From contig CBDBVE010000001.1 of assembly GCA_965212595.1 (NCBI GenBank), positions 186,001 to 250,000 of the forward strand: a stretch of DNA of 64,000 nucleotides. The letters are read 5' to 3'. The stretch comes from Poritiphilus sp965212595 (lineage in GTDB: Bacteria > Bacteroidota > Bacteroidia > Flavobacteriales > Flavobacteriaceae). The position numbers and the translations under genes are program-made. Each line of letters starts with the position of its first letter. Positions within the stretch are counted from its first letter, which is position 1. The notes below the pieces were generated by a model. That model worked only from the letters and a program-made list of their open reading frames with translations, searched no databases and was not told where the DNA came from. Positions 53,689 to 61,947 of this stretch are shown here, one piece after another.

Positions 53689-54666
53689 AATCTGCCGGAT
53701 CATCTGATTGGTAAAACCCCATTCATTGTCGTACCAGGTCATTATCTTTAGAAGATCTCCATCTACTACCCTTGTCATTCCCATGTCTACGGTAGAAGCA
53801 TACGGACTTTTTACGATATCGGATGAAACTATAGGTTCATCAGTGGTAGCCAAAATTTGTGCATAACGGTCTGTTTGAGCTTCTTCCTCAAAAATGTTGT
53901 TGATCTCTTCTACAGTAACCGATCTTTCGGTTACGAAAGTCATGTCTGAAACAGAGCCCACAGGAATTGGAGTTCTTATAGCCACCCCATCGAACTTTCC
54001 TGCATATTCTGGCAAAGCCTTGGTGGTCGCAATAGCTGCTCCTGTCGTTGTGGGGACAAGGTTAGCTGCCCCTGCCCTGCCCATGCGAAAGTTTTTCTTT
54101 GAAGGGCCGTCTACCATACTTTGTGAAGCGGTATAGGCGTGAACCGTAGTCATAATTGCTTTCTTTATGCCCACTCTCCTACCAAGGATCTCAACTACCG
54201 GACTAATATTGTTCGTGGTACAGCTGGCACAAGAGAAAACAGCTACATTCCCGTCCTGGGTATTTACCCCATGAACCACCGTTGGCGTATCTGTGCTTTT
54301 CGTAGGTGCAGAGATCACCACGGTTGACGCGCCTGCTTTAATGTGCTTTTCCGCATCTTCGCCTAAAGTAAATAGGCCGGTACTTTCAATGACCACGTCT
54401 ACCATTAATTCCTTCCATGGCAATTCTTCAGGATTACGGATAGAGGTATACTGAATTTTATTTCCATCGATGATAAGGTGCTTATCGTCATGTTCCACAC
54501 TACGTTCATAAATACCATAGACCGTATCGTATTTTAGCAAATAAGCGCTGTTTTCAATAGAAACAATATCGTTCACCGCTACTACCTCTAAGTCTGGGGT
54601 ATCTATTATTATTTTAAGCGCCGCTCTCCCAATGCGTCCCATGCCATTTATTGCTATTCTTTTCAT
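53677..54666 (-). CDS. gap: glyceraldehyde-3-phosphate dehydrogenase
   Basis: 329 residues of the GapA type. NAD-binding start INGMGRIGRAALKII, catalytic cysteine loop SCASCTTNNISP near residue 150, HAYTASQ, and TGAAIATTKALPEYAGKFDG (landmarks TGAAIATTK), with WYDNEWGFTNQM at the end. Catalyses the oxidative step of glycolysis. Divergent from nothing nearby; the next gene upstream on the same strand is the PNPOx-like gene. Well-conserved. Confidence 0.95.
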   Translation of the reverse strand: MKRIAINGMGRIGRAALKIIIDTPDLEVVAVNDIVSIENSAYLLKYDTVYGIYERSVEHDDKHLIIDGNKIQYTSIRNPEELPWKELMVDVVIESTGLFTLGEDAEKHIKAGASTVVISAPTKSTDTPTVVHGVNTQDGNVAVFSCASCTTNNISPVVEILGRRVGIKKAIMTTVHAYTASQSMVDGPSKKNFRMGRAGAANLVPTTTGAAIATTKALPEYAGKFDGVAIRTPIPVGSVSDMTFVTERSVTVEEINNIFEEEAQTDRYAQILATTDEPIVSSDIVKSPYASTVDMGMTRVVDGDLLKIMTWYDNEWGFTNQMIRQILEI

Positions 54667-54752
54667 ATCTGTGTTGTTTATTTCTTACACTTGCTTAGTC
54701 GTAAATTAGGACAAAATATTTCTTTTGTTTCGCTTTAATTATTACTAAACAG

Positions 54753-55413
54753 TTATTTCTCTGACTTTGATTCTGCCTCTTCCTTTCCCTGAGGTAATGC
54801 AATTCCATTTTGGACAATTACCGCTTCTAATGCAGCTATCTTTTCTTTAAGCGGATTCACAATAGCATCATCAATCGCTTCGCGGGTATAACGCGGTTTT
54901 TATATGTTGCGGGCAATTGACATCCCAGGCGGCGATAGTAAAGACCACTGCCCTCTCTACTTTTGCCCTGTAATCAGGATCTGTAATTGAAGTTAAGAGT
55001 TCAGAGTCGTCTTCAACTACCTCTGCCGTTCCCCAAAGCTTAATTCTGGTTCTGCTGGGGTAGTCCATTAAAAAAATGGTGGCTTTGTTATTCTCACTGA
55101 GATTGCCTGCCGTTATGTATTGTCTGTTTCCTCCAAAATCGGCAAAGGCCAGGCGCTTGTTGTCCAGTACCCTTAGAACACCTTTTGGCCCTCCCCGATG
55201 TTGAATATAAGGTTGCCCTTTTGCGTTGGCGGTACCAAGGTAAAAAGAATCTGCCTGTGCTAAGAATCCTTTCAAAGAAACGTCTATTTCATCGGGCCAT
55301 CCTCCCCCATCCTCTTTACGGGCGTAGCTTCGGCGCGAACCGTTTTGCTCTTGTAGTTTTTTGACAGCAGGAGAAAAAACGATATCAATAGGGTGCTTAT
55401 TAGAACTTTCCAT
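54753..55413 (-). pseudogene. pyridoxamine 5'-phosphate oxidase family protein, one frameshift
   Basis: Spliced length 219 residues. The flavin-binding barrel shows FYLGTANAKGQPYIQHRGG, FADFGGNRQYITAGNLSEN and IFLMDYPSRTRIKLWGTAE (landmarks FLGTANAKGQ, RIKLWGTAE). The first frame ends CPQHIK then a false tail; removing one base from the T run 54897-54901 continues as PRYTREAIDDAIVNPLKEK and a helical end. Families of this kind bind FMN or F420-like flavins and act on small molecules. Start ATG at 55413. Confidence 0.8.
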
Positions 55414-55499
55414 ATGCATTAAATATTAGACCTAAATTTACTTTAGCAGCTTTTAAGCCCGATGCCTGAAGCTTTGTCCAGGTCAACGGGCCTCAGCTT

Positions 55500-56489
55500 T
55501 TACTTTATACTATTTCTTACCAGGAATTCAAGGATATATGAGGTGATTTCATCCCCTTTCTCTTCTAGAGCGAAATGACCCGTATCCAGTAAGTGAAATT
55601 CAAGGTTTTTCAAATCTCTTTTATACGGATAGGCCCCTTCCGCCGGAAAGATATAATCGTTCTTTCCCCAAACGATCAGTGTAGGTGGTTGATGGTCACG
55701 CAAGTACCGCTGCCACTTAGGGTAAAGAGGTACATTGGTTCTATAGTCATAGAATAGGGCCAATTGAATTTCGTTGTTTTCTGACCTACTTAGGTGTTGC
55801 AGATCTATACTCCAGTTGTCCGGACTGATCTTGGTGGAATCCTGCACGCCATGAGTGTACTGCCATTTTAAACCTGCAAGCGAGTGAAAACCCTCCAGAG
55901 GTTTTCCATTTTCGGGGGTATAGTTGTTCCAGTACTTCTTGATAGGTGTCCAGAACTCGCGAAGTCCTTCCTCATAGGCATTTCCATTTTGTATAATGAG
56001 AGACTGCACTCTTTCTGGGTATTTTGCGGCTATCCGGAAACCAACAGGGGCGCCGTAATCCATTAGGTAAAGGCTATACTGCTCTACCTGCTTTGCAGCC
56101 AGGAAAGCTTCAATGATACGGGCATAATTTGCAAAAGAATACTCAAAATCTGTCATGCTCGGTTGCTCACTTCGCCCAAAACCCGGATAATCCGGGGCCA
56201 AAACATGATATCGAACAGACAAGTCTGTTATTAAATTACGAAACATATGTGAGGAGGTAGGATAACCATGAAGTAGTAGCACCGTAGGCTTGTCAGGGTT
56301 TCCTGCTTCCCTGTAAAAAATATCCACACCATTAACTTCTATAGTATGGTATGAGGTAGGTTGTGTGCTTGTTGTCTTTGTCAGATCTGGCCGTTCGCCC
56401 ACTGAAGGAATAAAGGACAAGGTAATTAATACGATAAACAGGCCTCCTATAAGAAGGCTTGACTTTAGAATTTTTGTTGTTGTTCTCAT
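55500..56489 (-). CDS. alpha/beta hydrolase, haloalkane dehalogenase/epoxide hydrolase type
   Basis: 329 residues with an N-terminal membrane anchor or signal (LLIGGLFIVLITLSFIP). Oxyanion motif LLLHGYPTSSHMF, Asp nucleophile in LYLMDYGAPVGF near residue 145 (an Asp, not Ser, suits dehalogenase or epoxide hydrolase chemistry), acid in WGKNDYIFPAEG and His in DTGHFALEE. Part of a TetR-controlled cluster. A copy of the TetR operator lies inside the gene at 56215-56228. Confidence 0.85.
   Translation of the reverse strand: MRTTTKILKSSLLIGGLFIVLITLSFIPSVGERPDLTKTTSTQPTSYHTIEVNGVDIFYREAGNPDKPTVLLLHGYPTSSHMFRNLITDLSVRYHVLAPDYPGFGRSEQPSMTDFEYSFANYARIIEAFLAAKQVEQYSLYLMDYGAPVGFRIAAKYPERVQSLIIQNGNAYEEGLREFWTPIKKYWNNYTPENGKPLEGFHSLAGLKWQYTHGVQDSTKISPDNWSIDLQHLSRSENNEIQLALFYDYRTNVPLYPKWQRYLRDHQPPTLIVWGKNDYIFPAEGAYPYKRDLKNLEFHLLDTGHFALEEKGDEITSYILEFLVRNSIK
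56215..56228. promoter_or_regulatory. TetR operator copy inside the hydrolase gene
   Basis: ACAGACAAGTCTGT, identical to the copies at 56935 and 57546, but within codons for TDLSV of the hydrolase. Either a roadblock or internal control site, or conserved by the protein sequence alone. Confidence 0.55.
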
Positions 56490-56512
56490 TGTTTTGAATA
56501 TTAAAAGGTTAC

Positions 56513-56920
56513 TTATATAAATTTTCTTTCGTTCTCTTGAATGGGGATATCATTTGCACTCATATCCCGAACTGCCATGAGTCCGTCTGCATCAAACTCC
56601 CAATGCTCATTGCCATGGGTTCTAAACCATTGTTTGGTTTTGCCATGTTGCCATTCGTACTCAAAGCGTACAGAAATGCGATTATCTGTAAAAGACCAAA
56701 GATGCTTTCGCAGTTGGTAGTGCTGCTCGGTCTTCCATTTGTCTGAAAGGAAATCGACAATTGCAGAACGCCCGTTAAAAAAAAGATCCCGATTTCTCCA
56801 GCGGGAGTCTGGCCTATAGGCCAGAGATACTTTTTCAGGATTTTTACTATTCCAGGCATCTTCGGCAGCCTGCACTTTGGCGGCGGCGCTTTCTTTTGTA
56901 AAAGGTGGTATTAATTTCAT
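56513..56920 (-). CDS. DUF1348 / NTF2-like protein
   Basis: 135 residues of the DUF1348 family, a small NTF2-like fold: KVQAAEDAWNSKNPEKVSLAY, RWRNRDLFFNGRSAIVDFL, RFEYEWQHGKTKQWFRTHG, and DMSANDIPI near the end (landmarks RWRNRDLFF, SANDIPI). Function unknown. A TetR operator lies 15 bases before its start, so it is regulated with the hydrolase 23 bases downstream. Confidence 0.8.
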   Translation of the reverse strand: MKLIPPFTKESAAAKVQAAEDAWNSKNPEKVSLAYRPDSRWRNRDLFFNGRSAIVDFLSDKWKTEQHYQLRKHLWSFTDNRISVRFEYEWQHGKTKQWFRTHGNEHWEFDADGLMAVRDMSANDIPIQENERKFI

Positions 56921-56934
56921 ATTGTTAATTATAT

Positions 56935-56948
56935 ACAGACAAGTCTGT
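56935..56948. promoter_or_regulatory. TetR operator before DUF1348-hydrolase
   Basis: ACAGACAAGTCTGT, inverted repeat of six bases with two-base spacer, extended on one side by TTCG. It is 15 bases before the DUF1348 start. Confidence 0.7.
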
Positions 56949-56967
56949 TCGTTTATATTAAAAAAAA

Positions 56968-57525
56968 TTATACTTCCAGGAGTTTAACTACTGCGCGTTT
57001 TCCACTATCTATGGGCCAATCTTTCCGTTGTATTTGAGCGGAGATAATTGCACCTTCAAGAAGGACCATTACTTCATCTGCTAACTCCAGCCCCTGCGGC
57101 CCATCGTATTCTGTTTCTAGAAGTTCACGAATCCAGGTTCTAACTTCCCCCTTATGATATACGGCCTGATCTTTAATCTTTTGCTGTCCTTCGGGAAGGT
57201 CTGTAACGATATTTTGCCAACCACATCCTCTGTAATCTACCTCTTTAAGCCATTGTTTTAAATAATCAAAAGAAGCGTATATTTTCTCTTTGGCGTCCGC
57301 CTTATCTGCCACACTTTCCCGAAGAGCGTTCATCCAGGCCGCATGACGCCGCTGAAGGTAAGCCACCGCAATGTCTTCTTTTGAACGAAAATGTTGGTAC
57401 ATACTGGCTTTTGCCACGTTGGCTTCCTCAATAATCTGGTTAATCCCGGTCTGATTGTATCCGTTAAAGTAGAATAAGCGCGATGCCGTTTCTATGATAC
57501 GATCTTTTACTCCTAGCTTTTTCAC
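56968..57525 (-). CDS. TetR/AcrR family regulator
   Basis: 185 residues. N-terminal helix-turn-helix (RIIETASRLFYFNGYNQTG then NQIIEEANVAKASMYQHF) followed by a ligand-binding domain with a TetR_C-type end. Identical operators lie before its own gene (57546) and before the DUF1348-hydrolase pair (56935), so it probably represses both and itself. The inducing ligand is likely related to the substrate of the hydrolase. Confidence 0.9.
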   Translation of the reverse strand: MKKLGVKDRIIETASRLFYFNGYNQTGINQIIEEANVAKASMYQHFRSKEDIAVAYLQRRHAAWMNALRESVADKADAKEKIYASFDYLKQWLKEVDYRGCGWQNIVTDLPEGQQKIKDQAVYHKGEVRTWIRELLETEYDGPQGLELADEVMVLLEGAIISAQIQRKDWPIDSGKRAVVKLLEV

Positions 57526-57545
57526 AAGACAAATATAACTCTAAA

Positions 57546-57559
57546 ACAGACAAGTCTGT
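57546..57559. promoter_or_regulatory. TetR operator before the regulator gene
   Basis: ACAGACAAGTCTGT with TTCG extension, 20 bases before the TetR start codon. Confidence 0.7.
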
Positions 57560-57706
57560 TCGTTTTTAACTTATTTTTAACAAACCCTCAAACTGTCGCC
57601 ACATAAACTTTGTCGTAAGCTCTTGATGATCGTATAACGATTCGTTTCAAAAATAATCTTGTATTTTAGTGGGTAACTTCCCCTTTTTAAAAACCTTCCT
57701 TTTATC

Positions 57707-59023
57707 ATGAAATATATAAAAGATTGCTTTTGGCAACTTCTTCTAAGTTTATTGCTAATCTCAATTTCTGCACATGCACAAAACGAAACAAAAGTTATTC
57801 TCGCCGGGAATTTACTGGATGTAAAGACAGGGAAGCTGCAACAAAACATGCTAATCAGTATCAAAGGTGACAAAATTGAAAAAGTGAGCTCCGCAGCTGG
57901 AGTAGAAATCGCACAAGATGTAATTAATCTTTCAGATTATACAGTGCTCCCAGGATTAATAGATTGTCATACCCATTTGACAGCAAACTGGTATTTGGGT
58001 TACCGTGAGTTTGATGTTTATGAACTGCCCCTTGCCACTTATGGCATAGTGGGGACGGTAAACGCGGCAAAAACTCTTCAAGCGGGCTTTACCACCACCA
58101 GAAATGTGGGTAGTTATGCCTACAGTGGTGTTGCCCTCCGTGACGCAATAAACAAAGGCTGGATTCCTGGTCCTCGAATGTATGTCAGCGGACCAAGCAT
58201 TACCATCACTGGAGGACATGGTGCTCTGGGCAATTGGCTGAGCCCACAGTTACAATTTAAAGATAACTGGAGCAGCATCGCGGATGGCGAGGATGAAGTG
58301 CGAAAAGAGACCCGAGAACATATTAAGTATGGGGTAGATCTCATAAAAATTGCGGCTACCGGTGGCTTTGGCACTTCAGGGTCTATCCCCGGAGCTTCTT
58401 CCTTTACTATAGAAGAAATGCGGGCGATGGTGCAAGAGGCGGCAAACAGAGGCATGAAAGTAGCTGCACATGCCCATGGCAAGGATGGAATACACAATGC
58501 AATTGAAGCCGGTGTTCATTCTATAGAGCATGGTAGTTTTCTGGACAAAGAAACGGCTGAACTTATGAAAGCAAAAGGGACCTACCTGGTCATGGACGTT
58601 CTGGCGGCCTATTATCAATTAATTGAGACCAATGAAGATTTTTCAGATAAAGAACTTACCACTTCCAGCAACTATGAGACCTACCAGGATTATATAAGTA
58701 AAGTGAATCTGGCTTATAATTCTGGTGTAAAGCTAGCTTTTGGTACAGATTCTGGCATATATCCTCATGGGCGAAATGCTGAGCAGTTTTCATTGATGAA
58801 AGAGGCTGGTATGTCTGAAATTAATATCCTTCAATCTGCAACAATTACAGCAGCAGCCCTTTTAGGTATTGATAACAAAACCGGAAGCATTGTTGAAGGG
58901 AAATGGGCAGACCTAATTGCCATAAAAGGAAATCCTCTGGAAAATATTGAATTGATGGAAAAAGTGTCTTTTGTAATGAAAGCAGGGAAAATATATAGGA
59001 AGGATTCAAAAGCGGTAGATTAA
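57707..59023 (+). CDS. secreted amidohydrolase (prolidase-like)
   Basis: 438 residues with a signal peptide (LLLSLLLISISAHAQ). Metal sites: LPGLIDCHTHLTAN, the carboxylated-lysine region VDLIKIAATGGFG, AHAHGKDGIHNAIEAG, SIEHGSFLD and AFGTDSGIYPHGRNAEQF (landmark FGTDSG). These match imidazolonepropionase/Xaa-Pro dipeptidase-like amidohydrolases. It lies divergent to the TetR gene and its stop overlaps the stop of protein C by four bases. Confidence 0.85.
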   Translation: MKYIKDCFWQLLLSLLLISISAHAQNETKVILAGNLLDVKTGKLQQNMLISIKGDKIEKVSSAAGVEIAQDVINLSDYTVLPGLIDCHTHLTANWYLGYREFDVYELPLATYGIVGTVNAAKTLQAGFTTTRNVGSYAYSGVALRDAINKGWIPGPRMYVSGPSITITGGHGALGNWLSPQLQFKDNWSSIADGEDEVRKETREHIKYGVDLIKIAATGGFGTSGSIPGASSFTIEEMRAMVQEAANRGMKVAAHAHGKDGIHNAIEAGVHSIEHGSFLDKETAELMKAKGTYLVMDVLAAYYQLIETNEDFSDKELTTSSNYETYQDYISKVNLAYNSGVKLAFGTDSGIYPHGRNAEQFSLMKEAGMSEINILQSATITAAALLGIDNKTGSIVEGKWADLIAIKGNPLENIELMEKVSFVMKAGKIYRKDSKAVD

Positions 59024-59241
59024 GCCAACTTAGCACGGTTTCTTTTAGTAGTAAAAGACAAGGCCTTTTTTACACGGCTGTTAGACCTTCTGTACAAACG
59101 AGCAAGTTTTACTTCTTTCTCAGCAGTTTCAACTACAATACTCATTTCAATAGTTTCAACCTTTACTTCGGCAGTGTTATTCTGAGCCTGAGCGGTGAAG
59201 CTGATAAAGAGAACAAAAATTAAAGTTACTAGCGTTTTCAT
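59020..59241 (-). CDS. small secreted basic-tail protein C (73 aa)
   Basis: Signal peptide MKTLVTLIFVLFISFTAQAQ as in B, then acidic NNTAEVKVETIEMSIVVE, a short linker and the basic tail ARLYRRSNSRVKKALSF with TTKRNRAKLA. Six residues shorter than B in the middle. Shares leader hairpin and upstream repeats with B. Overlaps the amidohydrolase stop by four bases. Unknown function. Confidence 0.8.
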   Translation of the reverse strand: MKTLVTLIFVLFISFTAQAQNNTAEVKVETIEMSIVVETAEKEVKLARLYRRSNSRVKKALSFTTKRNRAKLA

Positions 59242-59244
59242 GTC

Positions 59245-59370
59245 TTGCGTTTTTATATAATAAAAACGCAAAGAGGCGTATCTCACCGACTTACAAATCG
59301 CTGAAAAACCCTTATTTTTCGGTATCTGACAAAAACTCGGTTAAAGTGCACAAAAGCCTCGGTAAACGTA
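59245..59370 (-). promoter_or_regulatory. leader hairpin and direct repeats upstream of protein C
   Basis: TTGCGTTTTTA and TAAAAACGCAA form an 11-base stem just before the start codon. TCGGT on the plus strand at 59319, 59337 and 59359 (18 and 22 apart, the same spacing as before B). The block from AAATCGCTGAAAAACCC to CTCGGTAAACG is nearly identical to B. Confidence 0.6.
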
Positions 59371-59425
59371 ACTAACCTTAAAAACCACTTACCGGAAGAA
59401 ACTGCACTTTAACGATAAAGAAGGC

Positions 59426-60106
59426 TTAGTAGTTGAGGATAATATTAGGGTCTGGACAATTTGCTTTGTACCACTCCAGGTCTGAAGCTGTACATACCCC
59501 TGGGTAGTCTCCGATATAGTCTCCGATATTGATAATAAGTTGAAAATGTAAGTGAGGGGCATAATTAACATTTATCTCCGTTGTACCTAAGGTTGCAAGA
59601 GGGGCACTTTCATGAAAGGGCTTGCCTTCGTAGAGTCCGTCTAAAGATGCGATAGAAAGGTGTCCATACAGGGTGTGAAAGACAAAACCCTCCACTTCGT
59701 GTTTTAAAATAATAGTAGGTCCGTAATCTCCACTGGTCTCATTGTTATTAAAGCTATGTACCTTACCGGCCAAAGGAGCTAACACCCTCGTCCCCGCCGG
59801 GGCCCAAAAGTCTATTCCGAGGTGTATTTCCCGTAGCTTGGACTCGCTTCCCTGAAAATTTGGATTATTACTATAAAGCTTTCTTTTTTCTAAATAACCA
59901 CCATAAGCCACTTCAGAACCGGTACGTTCCAACACTTTATCAATATAAGACTGGCATATTTCTGGTTGCGAAATTTCCAAAGCGGTTATCTCCTCATTTT
60001 CTATAGAAAGATCTATGGGAGTATAGTAAGACAAGGGGATGGCGGAATCTAAGATCTGTCTTGGCCCTTTGCCAAGTACCGCCTGTATTTGTTCAAAAAA
60101 ACTCAT
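59426..60106 (-). CDS. M23 peptidase-like protein without signal peptide
   Basis: 226 residues. M23 domain in the second half: HLGIDFWAPAGTRVLAPLAG (landmark HLGIDFWAP), HTLYGHLS and NYAPHLHFQL, so zinc ligands are present. The first 90 residues are a family-specific helical part. No signal peptide is visible, unusual for a wall hydrolase; it may be cytoplasmic or use another substrate. A TAGTTTTG -7-like element lies five bases before the start. Confidence 0.8.
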   Translation of the reverse strand: MSFFEQIQAVLGKGPRQILDSAIPLSYYTPIDLSIENEEITALEISQPEICQSYIDKVLERTGSEVAYGGYLEKRKLYSNNPNFQGSESKLREIHLGIDFWAPAGTRVLAPLAGKVHSFNNNETSGDYGPTIILKHEVEGFVFHTLYGHLSIASLDGLYEGKPFHESAPLATLGTTEINVNYAPHLHFQLIINIGDYIGDYPGVCTASDLEWYKANCPDPNIILNY

Positions 60107-60386
60107 ATTTCAAAACTATGGGAAACATTTGATAAATATGTTAAAAAGATTTTTGACTACCAATAGAACCGCTTTTCTTTTGAATTAACTTAGGTATTGA
60201 AAATCAGCATATTAAGCAATTTCAAAAAGTTCTTTTTACAAGGTATTTACGTTGATAATGTGGGAAAAAGACTATCGTATTTCGTCGATTATATTCAAAA
60301 AGAGTTGGCAAACCGCCACGTATTCAATATTTTACCCACAAAAATTAGAAGAAGAAAATTGTAAAATGCTCTAAAATCTATATGTT

Positions 60387-61097
60387 ATGAAAACTAAAAT
60401 TCCCTCTAAATTTATTCTTTTTGTATTGCTTGGTGCACTGGCCTTAGTAAATGTTTCCTGTGGTGATGATGACATTGAACCTGTAGGAATGACCGATGAT
60501 ACGCCAGATCCTACAGATGATGGTATGGACCCAACAGATGATGGGGATGGTATGGACCCAACAGATGACGATCCAATGATCAGTGATAATCCCGTTCTAC
60601 GAATAAACGTAGGGGGTGGTGAAGTTGCATACGGGGATATTGTCTTTACTGAAGACCAGTTTTTTACCGAACCTTCAGAAGGGTTTAGTAATACCGATAT
60701 TGGTGATTTTGGTGATACGGATATGGATGAGCTCTATGAAACAGAACGTATCGTAGGAATGGTACGCGGATCTTATGGTTATGAAATACCCATTACCAAT
60801 GGCACCTATAACGTAAAACTGCACTTCGCAGAAATTTACTGGGGAGCTGCAGAACCCAATGGAGATCCTACCGGAGGCGTTGGTTCTCGTGTCTTCGATG
60901 TAGATATTGAAGGACAAGTGGTTTTAAACGACTTAGACATTTTTGACGAAGTTGGCGTGGGCACTGCATTGGTGAGAACATTTGAGGTAACCATTGAAGA
61001 TGGTGAGATGAATATTATTCTGACGGCTAGTGAGGACAGGCCAAAGCTCTCTGCCCTTGAAGTACTGGGAGACGGAGAAATCACTTCCGGTGGCTAA
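60387..61097 (+). CDS. lipoprotein with Asp-rich linker and malectin-like domain
   Basis: 236 residues. Lipobox LALVNVSC at residue 25, then an Asp/Thr/Pro-rich linker with DPTDDGMDPTDDGDG repeats (residues 35-65) and a malectin-type beta-sandwich: LRINVGGGEVAYGDIVF, GSYGYEIPITNGTYNVKLHF, AEIYW, RVFDVDIEGQ, LSALEVLG. Malectin domains bind sugars. Probably a surface lipoprotein that binds glycan; the preceding 280-base gap has nothing I can support. Confidence 0.8.
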   Translation: MKTKIPSKFILFVLLGALALVNVSCGDDDIEPVGMTDDTPDPTDDGMDPTDDGDGMDPTDDDPMISDNPVLRINVGGGEVAYGDIVFTEDQFFTEPSEGFSNTDIGDFGDTDMDELYETERIVGMVRGSYGYEIPITNGTYNVKLHFAEIYWGAAEPNGDPTGGVGSRVFDVDIEGQVVLNDLDIFDEVGVGTALVRTFEVTIEDGEMNIILTASEDRPKLSALEVLGDGEITSGG

Positions 61098-61171
61098 TTG
61101 AAGTCTTCTTTTTTTGAGCCTTTTGGTTGTAAGTATTCGTACTTTAGCCCCACTAAGGATTAAAACGATAC

Positions 61172-61849
61172 ATGAAGCTAATAAAATTCTTTTTATTGAC
61201 ACTTGTTGTGGGTTTCTCAGCATCTTGTCAACCTAAGGCAAAGTCTGAAAAACAAGTGGTTAAAGAGGTCGCAGAGATGACCAAGCTATCGGCCCAGGAT
61301 TTACAGCAATATGAGACGGCCTATTTTGCCAGTGGTTGTTTCTGGTGCGTTGAAGCCATATTTGAAAGTATCAAAGGCGTCAAAGAAGTGGTTTCGGGAT
61401 ATTCCGGTGGAACGGAAGAGAACCCTACCTATGAGCAAGTAGCTTATGGCAAAACAACACATGCTGAAGCTGTAGAAGTATTCTATGATCCAAAAGAAGT
61501 TTCCTTCTTTCAATTGGTACAGGTGTTTTTTGGATCTCATGATCCTACAAGTTTAAACCGTCAGGGACCGGATAGCGGGCCACATTACAGGTCTATTGCT
61601 TTCTACAAAAATGAAGAGGAGAAAAACATCATTGAGCAGTACAAGGAAGCGCTTGATGAGAGTAAGGTTTATGGCAGGCCCATTGTTACCGAGGTTTCAG
61701 CCTTTGCGAGATTCTGGAAAGCCGAAGACTATCACCAGGACTATGAAAGAAGAAATCCGAATAATTCGTATATAAGAAATGTTTCTGTCCCTCGTTTAAA
61801 CAGGTTCAAGAAGAATTTTCCGGAATACCTGAAGGAAGCAATGCATTAA
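61172..61849 (+). CDS. msrA: peptide-methionine (S)-S-oxide reductase
   Basis: MsrA reduces methionine S-sulfoxide in proteins. 225 residues with a lipoprotein signal (LLTLVVGFSASC), so it works in the periplasm or at the outer membrane. Catalytic motif ASGCFWCVEAIFESI near residue 55 with GYSGGTEENPTYEQV, and later FFGSHDPTSLNRQGPDSG (landmark HDPTSLNRQG). Followed by a strong terminator. Confidence 0.95.
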   Translation: MKLIKFFLLTLVVGFSASCQPKAKSEKQVVKEVAEMTKLSAQDLQQYETAYFASGCFWCVEAIFESIKGVKEVVSGYSGGTEENPTYEQVAYGKTTHAEAVEVFYDPKEVSFFQLVQVFFGSHDPTSLNRQGPDSGPHYRSIAFYKNEEEKNIIEQYKEALDESKVYGRPIVTEVSAFARFWKAEDYHQDYERRNPNNSYIRNVSVPRLNRFKKNFPEYLKEAMH

Positions 61850-61872
61850 GCTTACCTTCTCGCATGAAAACT

Positions 61873-61900
61873 AAAGCGACTTTTTTAAGTCGCTTTTTTT
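61873..61900 (+). terminator. terminator after msrA
   Basis: AAAGCGACTT and AAGTCGCTTT form a 10-base stem, followed by T residues. It would fall inside the next gene if an upstream ATG at 61864 were used, which argues for the 61948 start. Confidence 0.8.
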
Positions 61901-61947
61901 ATTTGTGCCCTTTACCCGCTATCTTTAGAGACTATGCCATCAAGCTT

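Noticed and set aside
60258..60374. 38-codon ORF before the malectin-domain lipoprotein
   Set aside because: Composition and start give no support; nothing indicates translation.
61864..61947. Longer N-terminus for the DUF1080 protein
   Set aside because: It would place the start inside the msrA terminator and push the lipoprotein signal 28 residues inward.
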